This document shows, piece after piece, positions 37,752 through 45,911 of a stretch of 64,000 bases of DNA. The notes beneath the pieces are model-generated. The model saw only the letters and a program-made list of their open reading frames with translations, searched no databases and was not told where the DNA came from. Both the position numbers and the translations under genes were made by a program. Position 1 is the stretch's first letter; each line of letters begins with the position of its first letter. This stretch comes from Alphaproteobacteria bacterium WMHbin7 (GTDB taxonomy: Bacteria > Pseudomonadota > Alphaproteobacteria > Rhodospirillales > WMHbin7): assembly GCA_002753155.1 (NCBI GenBank), contig PDZW01000007.1:1-64000 (forward strand). The letters run 5' to 3'.

Positions 37752-38734
37752 CGTTTTTCCTCTTGTTCAAGCGGTTCCTCAAGGGGGGCGCTGGCGGCCT
37801 CGCGCGCCACCTGACGGTCGGGCGACAGAAACCAGAGCAGTCCTGCCGGAAGACACACCACCGTTCCCAAAAGCCCCAGCAGGATCGACAGGACCAGGGC
37901 GGCGGCGTCGGGGACGCCGATAAAGCCAAAGGCCGTGACCATGGCGGTTTCGCGCACACCCCAGCCGGCGATGGAAATGGGCAGCGTCATGATCAAAAGC
38001 ACCGGGGGAACCAGAACCAAGCAGTCGATCACGCCAACATCAATATCCAGTCCACGGGCCAGACAATAGACGACCAGCGAATAATTGACATGTCCGAAGA
38101 CGGCCAGCAGCATGACGGGAACGGCGTGGCGTGGCTTCAAGAACAGCTTTCGGGTGTCCTGGGCCAGTTGCATGATGCCGCGCACGATCCGCCATTTGTT
38201 CAAATGGCCAGGCAGGCGGTCGAGGACCATGATGAAGATCACGCCGCCGACAGCACCCAGCGACAAGAGGGGGAAGATCCAGCGCAGCCCCTCGCTTGCG
38301 ATGCGGGAATAAAGCAAAGGCTGCGTTGCCGCTACCAGAAGAACGAGGGCCAGAACGGTAACGATGCGTTCCAGCATGACGCCATTAATGGCGGCCCCCA
38401 GCTTCAGGCCCGACTTATGCGTCATCCAGACGCGCACGGCGTCGGCGCCGACGGCGCCCGGCAGCACCAACCCGAAGAAGGTGCTGATGTAATAAAGGCG
38501 GAACATGCGGCCAATGGACAGGCCCTGCTCGATGGCGACGGTTACGGCCCGCCAGCGCAAAGCCCCCACGAAAATCTGCACGACGAACAGAGCCGAGGCG
38601 GCGATGAGCCAGAGGACATCGACATTCTTGGCCTTTTCCCAGGAATGGCTGAGATCGACCTTACCCAGAAGATAGGCAACGAGCGCGGCCGACAGCGCGA
38701 ATTTCAGCGCATAGACCAGGCTTTTCTTCGACAT
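37748..38734 (-). CDS. Flippase-like / lysylphosphatidylglycerol synthase TM-region family protein
   Basis: A 328-residue integral membrane protein with about eight hydrophobic segments, matching the UPF0104/lysylphosphatidylglycerol synthase TM-region family. Segments such as LPGAVGADAVRVWMTHKSG and LPISIAGWGVRETAMV are conserved in this family. It lacks the catalytic C-terminal domain of MprF, so it may be a lipid or hopanoid-related transporter; the role is open. It is the first gene of a coupled series with pepA and holC. Confidence 0.85.
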   Translation of the reverse strand: MSKKSLVYALKFALSAALVAYLLGKVDLSHSWEKAKNVDVLWLIAASALFVVQIFVGALRWRAVTVAIEQGLSIGRMFRLYYISTFFGLVLPGAVGADAVRVWMTHKSGLKLGAAINGVMLERIVTVLALVLLVAATQPLLYSRIASEGLRWIFPLLSLGAVGGVIFIMVLDRLPGHLNKWRIVRGIMQLAQDTRKLFLKPRHAVPVMLLAVFGHVNYSLVVYCLARGLDIDVGVIDCLVLVPPVLLIMTLPISIAGWGVRETAMVTAFGFIGVPDAAALVLSILLGLLGTVVCLPAGLLWFLSPDRQVAREAASAPLEEPLEQEEKR

Positions 38735-38800
38735 GTCGGGCTCCGGGGCCGTGCGACGGGACTATCTCTTGTGTGTTTACCTTTCTTATGCCCTGGGCGC

Positions 38801-38837
38801 AACCCGCCCCATAAGCATCCGGGGCTGGTTTTTTTTT
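38801..38837 (+). promoter_or_regulatory. Terminator-like hairpin upstream of folD
   Basis: An imperfect stem (AACCcGCCCC / GGGGCtGGTT) with a loop of about ten bases is followed by nine consecutive T residues. No plus-strand gene lies upstream within several kilobases, so it cannot be an ordinary gene terminator; it may be a leader hairpin in the folD 5' untranslated region, or chance. Confidence 0.4.
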
Positions 38838-38887
38838 AAAAGGAGGGCTAATTTTCGCGCGCCATCCCCAGCCCGAAGGACGATTCC

Positions 38888-39760
38888 ATGACCGAGACCG
38901 AGATCATCGACGGCAAGGCCTTTGCCGAAACCCTGCTGGCCCAGGTGGCCAAGGACGTGGCCAACCTCAAAGCGTCCAGCGGGAAAACGCCGGGTCTGGC
39001 GGTGGTGATTGTCGGTGAGGACCCGGCCAGTCAGGTCTATGTCCGCAACAAGGTCGAAAAGACCAAGGCCGTCGGCATGGTTTCCGTTCACCATATTCTG
39101 CCCGCCGATACCAGTCAGGCCGATCTTCTGGCCCTGGTCGAGCAATTAAACCAGGATGAGGCCGTGAATGGCATTCTGGTTCAACTGCCTCTACCCAAGC
39201 AAATCGATGAATCGGCGGTGATCAACGCCATCAGTCCCGACAAGGATGTCGACGGCTTTCATGTCGTCAATGCGGGCAGGTTGGCTACGGGCCAAGATGC
39301 CCTGGTGCCTTGCACGCCCACCGGATGCCTGATGCTGCTGAAGGATCGGTTGGGAAGCCTAAGCGGCCTGAATGCCGTGGTGATCGGGCGCTCGAACATC
39401 GTGGGCAAGCCCATGGCGGCTTTGTTGCTGGCTGAAAGCTGCACGGTAACGATTGCCCATTCCAAGACCAGGGACCTGCCCGCTTTGTGCCGTCAGGCCG
39501 ATATTCTGGTGGCTGCCGTGGGACGGCCCGAGATGGTCAAGGGCGACTGGATCAAACCGGGCGCCGTGGTGATCGATGTCGGCGTCAACCGCATTCCCGC
39601 CGAGGGCGGCAAGACGCGCCTGGTGGGCGATGTCGCCACCAAGGAGGCCATGGGCACCGCTTCGGCCATCACGCCGGTTCCGGGCGGCGTCGGTCCCATG
39701 ACCATCGCCTGCCTGTTGTTCAACACCCTAAGAGCGTCTCGCATGCAGTGGGGGAAGTAG
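38888..39760 (+). CDS. folD: Methylenetetrahydrofolate dehydrogenase/cyclohydrolase FolD
   Basis: A 290-residue bifunctional enzyme interconverting methylene-, methenyl- and formyl-tetrahydrofolate. [21 protein letters not shown] has the family lysine/tyrosine region and [18 protein letters not shown] the NADP-binding loop, and [16 protein letters not shown] the C-terminal signature. Convergent with the dehydratase gene at 39767. Confidence 0.97.
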   Translation: MTETEIIDGKAFAETLLAQVAKDVANLKASSGKTPGLAVVIVGEDPASQVYVRNKVEKTKAVGMVSVHHILPADTSQADLLALVEQLNQDEAVNGILVQLPLPKQIDESAVINAISPDKDVDGFHVVNAGRLATGQDALVPCTPTGCLMLLKDRLGSLSGLNAVVIGRSNIVGKPMAALLLAESCTVTIAHSKTRDLPALCRQADILVAAVGRPEMVKGDWIKPGAVVIDVGVNRIPAEGGKTRLVGDVATKEAMGTASAITPVPGGVGPMTIACLLFNTLRASRMQWGK

Positions 39761-39766
39761 AGCGGC

Positions 39767-40651
39767 TTATCCAGCCTTGACCTGAGCCGTCATGGCGACC
39801 TGACCATCGGGGGCCAGGGCCCACAACTCGGCTCCCTCGGCCGTGGCGCGACCGCGAAGTTGGAAGGGCGCCGTGTCGAACAAGGGCGACTGGGCGCGGT
39901 AGGAAAATTCCGAAAGCTCCACTCCCGGATTGTGGCGCAGATAAAGATCGGCCAGCAGGGTGGCGATCAGCGGGCCATGCACGACAAGACCCGGATAGCC
40001 CTCGTGGTTCAGACAGTAATCGCGGTCGTAATGAATGCGGTGGGCATTGAAGGTCAGGGCCGAATAGCGGAACAGCAGCACAGGATCGGGCGCAATGGTC
40101 CGCTCCCAATCGAAGTCCCGCGAGGGGGGCGTGTGCAGCGAGATGGTGTTGTCGTCCTTGCGGGCCGGGCCACGATAGACCAGATCCTGACGCTCGCGGA
40201 TGGCTAGGCCCTTGCTGTCCTCCAGGCGGTGATCAATGGTCACGAAAAGCAGGGGGCCCGAGCGGCCCTGCTTTTCGCTGACCTCCGTAATCACCGAGGA
40301 GCGGCGAAAGACCGATCCCAAGCGCACCGGATGATGAAAGGAAAGCGAGCCGCCTGCCCACATGCGCCTGGGCAGGGCCGTGGGCGGAAGAAAGCCGCCC
40401 CGCCTTTCATGCCCGTCGGTATCCAATGCCGTCTGGCGCGTGCGGTTCAGGCAATAAAACCAGTGCGCCAGAGGGGGTAGCACGCCCGAAGGCCAGGGAG
40501 CGGTTTCGTGATCCAGCAGGGCGGCCAGGGCCGCAATCGGCCCTGCCGTGACCAGATCGACGGCCTCCTCGCGCTTTCCGACCCAGGTCTTGAGGTCGAG
40601 ACTTTCGGTTTGACTGGAGAGAGCTGCTTCCACGCCCGTTTCCCTGAACAA
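39767..40651 (-). CDS. HTD2/MaoC-like acyl-CoA dehydratase (mesaconyl-C4-CoA hydratase-like)
   Basis: A 294-residue two-hot-dog protein similar to the HTD2/FAS1-like dehydratase group. The N-terminal half has RMWAGGSLSFHHPVRLGSV and the C-terminal half the MaoC-like RYSALTFNAHRIHYDRDYC, with the catalytic His-containing pattern. Members hydrate or dehydrate enoyl-CoA substrates; mesaconyl-C4-CoA hydratase and itaconate-route enzymes belong here. Substrate is unassigned. No partner gene nearby clarifies the pathway. Confidence 0.82.
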   Translation of the reverse strand: MFRETGVEAALSSQTESLDLKTWVGKREEAVDLVTAGPIAALAALLDHETAPWPSGVLPPLAHWFYCLNRTRQTALDTDGHERRGGFLPPTALPRRMWAGGSLSFHHPVRLGSVFRRSSVITEVSEKQGRSGPLLFVTIDHRLEDSKGLAIRERQDLVYRGPARKDDNTISLHTPPSRDFDWERTIAPDPVLLFRYSALTFNAHRIHYDRDYCLNHEGYPGLVVHGPLIATLLADLYLRHNPGVELSEFSYRAQSPLFDTAPFQLRGRATAEGAELWALAPDGQVAMTAQVKAG

Positions 40652-40753
40652 TTCTTCCAGTCAGATTAGGCTTGGCAGCGTTAATGTCAATACACGTCTA
40701 AAAAACTACATATTATGTTGAAAAGACACCGAAATTAGAAAGAGGCAGGGCTT

Positions 40754-41164
40754 TTATCGCACAACAGGGCGGCCCAGGAGCAAAGGGCGCATTTTCATAT
40801 CCTCTCTGAAGACGTGGCTAACGATCCAGTCATGCAGAAACCTTCCCGCCTCCTCAAGCGAGAGGCGGGGCTTCTCCGGATCGCTCAAACTCGCATTGAA
40901 CGCTTCGAGTTGTCTGACCAGTTCCCGATGCTCCTGGAGATGTTCTCGGGCCTGAGGGAAGGCGATGGCTTCCTGGAGCTTTTCCTCGCGCTCGAAGTGC
41001 CCGGCCGTATATTCAAAAAGCCCCTGAAAGGCCATTCTCAATTCGAAAAGATTGTGCTTGGCGATGGCGTCTTCATACAGATTGACCAGCATGAACAGTT
41101 TTTTATGGTCCTCGTCGATCGCCTCGCTGCCGACCGACATGGCGTCGCGCCACTGAATGGCCAT
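40754..41164 (-). CDS. Bacteriohemerythrin
   Basis: A 136-residue single-domain diiron O2-binding protein. The ligand motifs are all visible: DEDHKKLFMLVN, YTAGHFEREEKL, HLQEHREL and HVFREDMKM. It is expected to be cytoplasmic and to bind oxygen reversibly, for storage, delivery or sensing. It is divergent from the STAS and chemoreceptor genes downstream, and a second hemerythrin domain occurs in the fusion at 9325-11943. Confidence 0.93.
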   Translation of the reverse strand: MAIQWRDAMSVGSEAIDEDHKKLFMLVNLYEDAIAKHNLFELRMAFQGLFEYTAGHFEREEKLQEAIAFPQAREHLQEHRELVRQLEAFNASLSDPEKPRLSLEEAGRFLHDWIVSHVFREDMKMRPLLLGRPVVR

Positions 41165-41364
41165 TCTTGCCTCCTGCCAGGTGGTTGCATCGATGTTTTA
41201 TGCGATCGCGCCGAAACATTCGACACAAAAACCAAATAAGCGAAGATTGCGCGTATCATTTGCCCCGCTTAAAGAGAATTGACGAATTACATGCAAAAGG
41301 CGTTATAATGCGCCGCAGCATGATCGGGGTCAGCTTAAGCACATGAAAGGGCCATGGTGGGTAG

Positions 41365-41667
41365 ATGGAATTCAGCACACAAACCCAGGGCTCGGATCTG
41401 GTCTTCGTTCTATCTGGACGCATGACGTTCAAGGACCATAAGCTGTTTCGTGAAATCCTGCTGGATGTTGCCAAGAAGACCTTTCAGCGCACCGTGTTCG
41501 ATCTCAACCGCCTAGACTTTATCGACAGCTTCGGCGTCGGCATGCTGCTGATCGTCAAGGATGCCGCCGAGAACCGCTCGAAAAGCGTTGTCCTGCGCAG
41601 GCCCCAGGGTCAGGTCGAGCATATGGTGCAAATCGCAAAATTGGCGAAGCTGTTCACGATCGAATGA
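41365..41667 (+). CDS. STAS domain (anti-sigma factor antagonist-like) protein
   Basis: A 100-residue STAS domain protein: [42 protein letters not shown]. The serine in DSFGVGM is the position phosphorylated in anti-sigma antagonists. It is immediately followed by a chemoreceptor gene (35 bp), suggesting a joint signalling role. No kinase/phosphatase partner is nearby. Confidence 0.88.
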   Translation: MEFSTQTQGSDLVFVLSGRMTFKDHKLFREILLDVAKKTFQRTVFDLNRLDFIDSFGVGMLLIVKDAAENRSKSVVLRRPQGQVEHMVQIAKLAKLFTIE

Positions 41668-41701
41668 ATATCCCAGGAATTTGCGCTTCAAGGAGGAACG
41701 G

Positions 41702-43066
41702 ATGTCGTTGCTAGGGCAAAGGGCTGCCTCACTGGATCAGACGGTGCAGGCGGACTCCGCAAGCAATCTCGACACCGCTCTTCAGGCCATCGATGCCCTG
41801 ATCAAGGGAGCCTATGCCTCCGTTCCCGAGGCGGAAGATCGGCTGCTTGCCAAACTGGCCGAGTTGTCGCGCTGCCTTGAAGGCCGCAGCCTTAAATCGC
41901 TTCAGCAGACCGTTGGCATGTCGGTTCTGATGAATGACGTCGTCATGCGCGCCGTCGACACCATGCGCAGCGTGCGCGAGCTGACCAGCCGCACCACCAC
42001 GATCTCGGCCTCGACCGAGGAATTGGTTACGGCTGTGCAGGCGATCAGCCGTACTTCCGAGCTGGCAGCGGCGAATGCCCAGAGCGTGCAGACCATTACG
42101 GTGGAAGGGGCCAAGGAAGCCGAACATGCGGTCTCGGCGGTGCGGGCCATCGTTGAAACGGTCAAGAAGGCGTCAGAGGGCGTTTCCCGTCTGGCCGATG
42201 CGGCGGGGCGCATCTCCGCCATCGTCGAACAGATCGAGACCATCGCCAAGCAGACCAACATTCTAGCACTTAACGCCACCATCGAGGCGGCGCGTGCGGG
42301 CGAGGCTGGAAAGGGCTTTGCCGTGGTGGCGCACGAGGTCAAGACCCTGGCCAATCAGACATCGGCAGCAACGCTGGATATCCGCAGACGCATTGCCGCC
42401 CTGAACACGGAAACAGAGGCGATCCTGGGGGCTATGACCGAGGGCACGCAGCGCGTCGAAGAGGGCGAGAGTGTCGTGCTGTCGACGGTGGGTAAGATGA
42501 ACGAGGCGGAAAGGGAAATCCGCGACGTCACCAGCCTGATGCAGGATATCTCGAACCATCTGGTGCAGCAGCGTTCGGCGGCGGGCGAGATTGCCCAAAG
42601 CCTTGAAGCCATTTCCCAGACCTCGTCCAAGGACTCGCAAGCCATCAGCGCGCTGCTCGATGTGTCGGAAAAGGGCGGCGTGCAATTGGCAGAAATGCTG
42701 AGCGATCTCGCCACACTCGATTTGCGCAACAAGGTGGCGCATCTGGCCAAATCGGATCATATGGTGTGGCGCCGCCGCCTGGCGGAAATGCTGGTGGGAC
42801 GCGCCAAGCTCAATCCCAGCGAGTTGGCCGACCATAATTCCTGCCGTCTGGGCAAGTGGTACAATGCGGTCGAAGACAAGCACTACCGCAACCATCCTGC
42901 CTTCAAGGCGCTGGTGGCGCCGCATGCAGAGGTTCACAAGCATGGCATCGAGGCGGCAAGGCTTTACAATGCGGGCGATTTCGACGGAGCGGTCGATGCC
43001 ATCGCCAAGATCGAACAGCCGTCGCTGGAAGTTCAGCGGCTGCTGGATGAATTGACGGCGCTGTGA
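41702..43066 (+). CDS. Soluble methyl-accepting chemotaxis protein with zinc-binding CZB domain
   Basis: A 454-residue cytoplasmic chemoreceptor with no membrane segment. The signalling domain includes the hairpin-tip sequence [30 protein letters not shown] (shown in parts: [16 protein letters not shown]). The C-terminus (from about 355) is a CZB domain with the ligand pattern [19 protein letters not shown] and HAEVHKHG, which binds zinc in known members. The ATG at 41702 follows an AAGGAGG ribosome-binding site; an earlier in-frame ATG inside the STAS gene is rejected. Confidence 0.92.
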   Translation: MSLLGQRAASLDQTVQADSASNLDTALQAIDALIKGAYASVPEAEDRLLAKLAELSRCLEGRSLKSLQQTVGMSVLMNDVVMRAVDTMRSVRELTSRTTTISASTEELVTAVQAISRTSELAAANAQSVQTITVEGAKEAEHAVSAVRAIVETVKKASEGVSRLADAAGRISAIVEQIETIAKQTNILALNATIEAARAGEAGKGFAVVAHEVKTLANQTSAATLDIRRRIAALNTETEAILGAMTEGTQRVEEGESVVLSTVGKMNEAEREIRDVTSLMQDISNHLVQQRSAAGEIAQSLEAISQTSSKDSQAISALLDVSEKGGVQLAEMLSDLATLDLRNKVAHLAKSDHMVWRRRLAEMLVGRAKLNPSELADHNSCRLGKWYNAVEDKHYRNHPAFKALVAPHAEVHKHGIEAARLYNAGDFDGAVDAIAKIEQPSLEVQRLLDELTAL

Positions 43067-43091
43067 CCGGCTGACGGGGCACCAACAGGCA

Positions 43092-43757
43092 ATGCCCCCC
43101 CGCTTTCATCTTATCGGCGATGCCGCCCTGAATATCGAATGGCCCCAGGGTCCGCAGGCCAATGCGCTGGCCCGCGGCCTTCACGCCAGCCTGATGGCCG
43201 ATCCGCCCATTGGATACCAAGAAAGCCTGCCCGCCCTGCAAAGCCTTCTGCTGCGTTTCGATCCTCTGACAACCGATCCCCAGCAGCTTGAGCTTGCGCT
43301 GACAAAGCGCCTTCAAGGGCTTGCCTCCACAGTGCTGAAACCTGGGCGTCTGTGGCGCATTCCGGTCTGCTATGATCCAAAATTCGGTCTGGATATCGAG
43401 GCTCTGGCCGCCGCCAAGAAAATGACCCCCGAAAGGCTGGCGGAACTTCATGCCGCAAAAACCTATACGGCGCTGTTTTTAGGATTCCTGCCGGGTTTTG
43501 CATATCTGGGCGGCTTGGACGAAGCCTTGACGGCGCCGCGCCACGATATGCCAAGAACAAAAGTGCCCTCGGGCTCGGTTGCCCTGGCGGGCGAATTGAC
43601 CGCCATTTATCCTTTGGAAAGCCCCGGCGGCTGGCAGATCATTGGCCGGACGCCAGTTAAAATGTTCGATGTGGCAAGGCCTGAACACAGCCTTCTGGCG
43701 CCCGGTGACGAAATTCAATTTTTCCCCATCACGCTTGCAGCCTTCGCATCGTCATGA
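43092..43757 (+). CDS. pxpB: 5-oxoprolinase subunit B (KipI-like)
   Basis: A 221-residue subunit of the ATP-dependent 5-oxoprolinase PxpABC, which opens pyroglutamate to glutamate. The cyclophilin-like fold shows LGFLPGFAYLGGLDEAL and KVPSGSVALAGELTAIYP. The stop overlaps the pxpC start (ATGA). All three subunits are encoded here in the order B, C, A. Confidence 0.94.
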   Translation: MPPRFHLIGDAALNIEWPQGPQANALARGLHASLMADPPIGYQESLPALQSLLLRFDPLTTDPQQLELALTKRLQGLASTVLKPGRLWRIPVCYDPKFGLDIEALAAAKKMTPERLAELHAAKTYTALFLGFLPGFAYLGGLDEALTAPRHDMPRTKVPSGSVALAGELTAIYPLESPGGWQIIGRTPVKMFDVARPEHSLLAPGDEIQFFPITLAAFASS

Positions 43758-44899
43758 CGCTGCTGGTTCGCCAACCCGGTCTTATGACCAGCTTGCAAGA
43801 CCTTGGGCGCCTGGGGCATCTGGCCCAGGGCGTTCCACCTTCGGGAGCGCTCGATTGCGAAGGCTTGATGCTGGCCAACGCGCTAGCGCAGGATCGTTTA
43901 ACTCCGAGTCACCCCGGTGACACGGAGTTAAACGTGAATCCTTCGCTAAAACAAATTTCTAGAGCGGATTCACGCCATCAATCGAAGCCGTTTAATGGCT
44001 TCGATTTCAGGCGACCCGCTCTAGCGGGCAACAGCCAGGATACTGTCGCGCTGGAAATGATCGGCCACGGCCCAACGCTGGAGGTAGAGGCCAATTCGCT
44101 ACGCATCGCCCTGGTGGGGTTCGTTCAGGCCAGCCTGGATGGAAAACCTCTGGCCTCCTGGCGCTCGCATCTGCTGAGGAAGGGTCAGCTTCTCAAGCTG
44201 GGGCCGGTCGAGCAGGGTCATGTCGCCTATCTGGCGGTGGCGGGCGGCTTCGATGGGCCTTTGGTTCTGGGCAGTCGCTCCACCTATCTTCGGGCGGGCG
44301 TGGGACTTAAGCTGGAGCCAGGAAAAAAGCTTGCGACGCATCTGGGAGATGCGCCATCCGGCCCTCTATTGCAGATGGCCGTTCCTTCCAACTGGATTTG
44401 CCCAAGCTTGCGCGTTGTCGAGGGGCCGGAAATAGGAATGCTGGGCAAAGCGGCGCGGGATGATTTTTTCAAGGCCAAATGGCGGATTTCGGATCAGGCC
44501 GACCGCATGGGCATCAGGCTGGATGGTCCCAGGCTGGCGCACAGTCAAAAATCGGAAATCGCGCCCTCAGGGCTGGTGCGGGGCTGCATTCAAGTGCCGG
44601 GCGACGGGCGGCCCATACTTTTGCTGGCCGATCATCAGACCACGGGCGGCTATCCCCGCGTCGCCTGCGTCATCACGGCCGACCTGCCCTTGGCCGGGCG
44701 TTTGGCGCCAGGAAGCGAAATCTGTTTCGAATGCGTCACTTGGGCCGAGGCAAAAACGGCACTGGCGGATAGAAAAGCAGCCTTTCAGGCCTTGCTGTCC
44801 TCGATCCGGCCAATCCCGGGGCTTGACCTCGATGCCCTCTCGGGGGTCAATTTGGTGTCGGGCGCGGTGGATGCGCTTGCCTTGGACGATATGCCATGA
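43754..44899 (+). CDS. pxpC: 5-oxoprolinase subunit C with an in-frame palindromic-element insertion
   Basis: A 381-residue subunit, longer than the 310 residues of E. coli PxpC. Residues about 45-90 are entirely encoded by the palindromic element at 43884-44023. Removing those 46 residues joins LANALA directly to GNSQDTVALEM, which lines up with the E. coli sequence LVGNDANAPALE. The rest of the protein shows normal family features: HVAYLAVAGGFDG, DQADRMGIRL and TTGGYPRVACVITADL. Whether the insert impairs activity is unknown; the frame stays open throughout and the operon overlaps are intact, so the gene may still work. Confidence 0.9.
   Translation: MTLLVRQPGLMTSLQDLGRLGHLAQGVPPSGALDCEGLMLANALAQDRLTPSHPGDTELNVNPSLKQISRADSRHQSKPFNGFDFRRPALAGNSQDTVALEMIGHGPTLEVEANSLRIALVGFVQASLDGKPLASWRSHLLRKGQLLKLGPVEQGHVAYLAVAGGFDGPLVLGSRSTYLRAGVGLKLEPGKKLATHLGDAPSGPLLQMAVPSNWICPSLRVVEGPEIGMLGKAARDDFFKAKWRISDQADRMGIRLDGPRLAHSQKSEIAPSGLVRGCIQVPGDGRPILLLADHQTTGGYPRVACVITADLPLAGRLAPGSEICFECVTWAEAKTALADRKAAFQALLSSIRPIPGLDLDALSGVNLVSGAVDALALDDMP
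43884..44023 (+). repeat. 136-bp TA-flanked palindromic element, copy B, inside pxpC
   Basis: Second copy of the element, in plus orientation within pxpC. Its first arm (43896-43933) is an 11-bp plus 5-bp stem interrupted by one A-A mismatch. The second has outer stem CTAGAGCGG/CCGCTCTAG (from 43959 and 44016) and inner stem AATCGAAGCC/GGCTTCGATT (43980-43989 and 43997-44006). Flanking TA at 43884-43885 and 44022-44023 lies inside a longer direct repeat CTAGCG (43883 and 44021), 138 bp apart, an exact multiple of three. Five of six reading frames contain stops; the open one is the one read by pxpC. Confidence 0.88.
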
Positions 44900-45633
44900 A
44901 ACTCGATCTCAACGCGGATGTCGGCGAGGGGATGAAAACGGATGCCGCCCTTCTGGGGGTCGTGACATCTGCCAATATCGCCTGCGGGGCACATGCCGGC
45001 GATGAAGCCAGCATGCAGGCAACTGTGGCCTTGGCGCTAAGAAAGGGTGTTGGTATCGGTGCCCATCCGGGCTATGCCGACCGCAGGAATTTCGGGCGCC
45101 TGTTTTTGAACCTGCCTCTGGCCGAGGTTACAAGCCTGGTGGCGGATCAGGTCAGCGCCTTGATGGCGGTGGCGATTCAGGCCGGAACACGGCTTGCGCA
45201 TGTCAAGCCGCACGGAGCGCTTTCCAATCAGGCCATGGTTGATTCCGATCTCGCACTTGCCGTGGCACGGGGAATTCTGCTGGTTGATCAGGGATTGGTC
45301 TTTCTGGTTCCATCGGGAACTGCGATGGCCAGGGCAGGGCGCTCGCTGGGGATGCGCGTGGTCGAGGAAATCTTCGCCGACCGGGCCTATGATGATCGGG
45401 GGCTTTTGGTGCCTCGCGATCAGCCGGGAGCGGTCTTGCACGGGGCAGAGGTGATTGCTGATCGCATTTTGAAATGGCTGGAAAGCGGGCGCATGACAAC
45501 CCATTCGGGCGGTTCGATCATGCTGTCGGCGCAATCGGTTTGTGTGCATGGCGATACTGAAGATGCGGTGGTGATTGCAGCCCTTTTGCGCCAGCGGCTG
45601 GAACAGGCGGGCGTTGTGATCAGCTCATTCTAA
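44896..45633 (+). CDS. pxpA: 5-oxoprolinase subunit A (LamB/YcsF family)
   Basis: A 245-residue subunit of the 5-oxoprolinase complex. Family motifs are clear: KLDLNADVGEGMKTD, NIACGAHAGDEASM, GAHPGYADRRNFGR and VKPHGALSNQAM. The ATG overlaps the pxpC stop. It closes the pxpBCA operon and overlaps the end of a convergent peptidoglycan-binding gene by four bases. Confidence 0.95.
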   Translation: MKLDLNADVGEGMKTDAALLGVVTSANIACGAHAGDEASMQATVALALRKGVGIGAHPGYADRRNFGRLFLNLPLAEVTSLVADQVSALMAVAIQAGTRLAHVKPHGALSNQAMVDSDLALAVARGILLVDQGLVFLVPSGTAMARAGRSLGMRVVEEIFADRAYDDRGLLVPRDQPGAVLHGAEVIADRILKWLESGRMTTHSGGSIMLSAQSVCVHGDTEDAVVIAALLRQRLEQAGVVISSF

Positions 45634-45911
45634 CTTCGCGTCTTCTTTGCCAGTAATTCGTAGAGTTCGGGCGTCAGGCGGCCATCGGCCTTCAGTCCCT
45701 GGTCGTTTTGAAAGCGCTTGATGGCCTCGCGGGTGCGTGTTCCCAGATGTCCGTCGTCCTGTCCCTGGCTCAGATATCCGGCATCGACCAGCATTTCCTG
45801 CACGATCTTCACGAATTGGCGGTTCTCGTCGCCAGCCCAGGCCGGCAGGGCCGACAAGGCCAGCAGAAAAACGATCAGGAAAAGCGTTGATGCAAATTTG
45901 CGGCCCATCAT
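45630..45911 (-). CDS. Exported peptidoglycan-binding domain protein
   Basis: A 93-residue protein: signal peptide (KFASTLFLIVFLLALSALPAWA) followed by a single PG_binding_1 domain (VQEMLVDAGYLSQGQDDGHLG, TREAIKRFQNDQGLKADG). It should be periplasmic and bind cell wall. It is likely cotranscribed with the aminotransferase, whose stop overlaps its start region. Confidence 0.85.
   Translation of the reverse strand: MMGRKFASTLFLIVFLLALSALPAWAGDENRQFVKIVQEMLVDAGYLSQGQDDGHLGTRTREAIKRFQNDQGLKADGRLTPELYELLAKKTRS

Noticed and set aside
39758-39775. TAGAGCGG-containing sequence after folD as a third copy of the palindromic element
   Set aside because: Only eight to ten bases match one end of the element; no arms or internal sequence follow.
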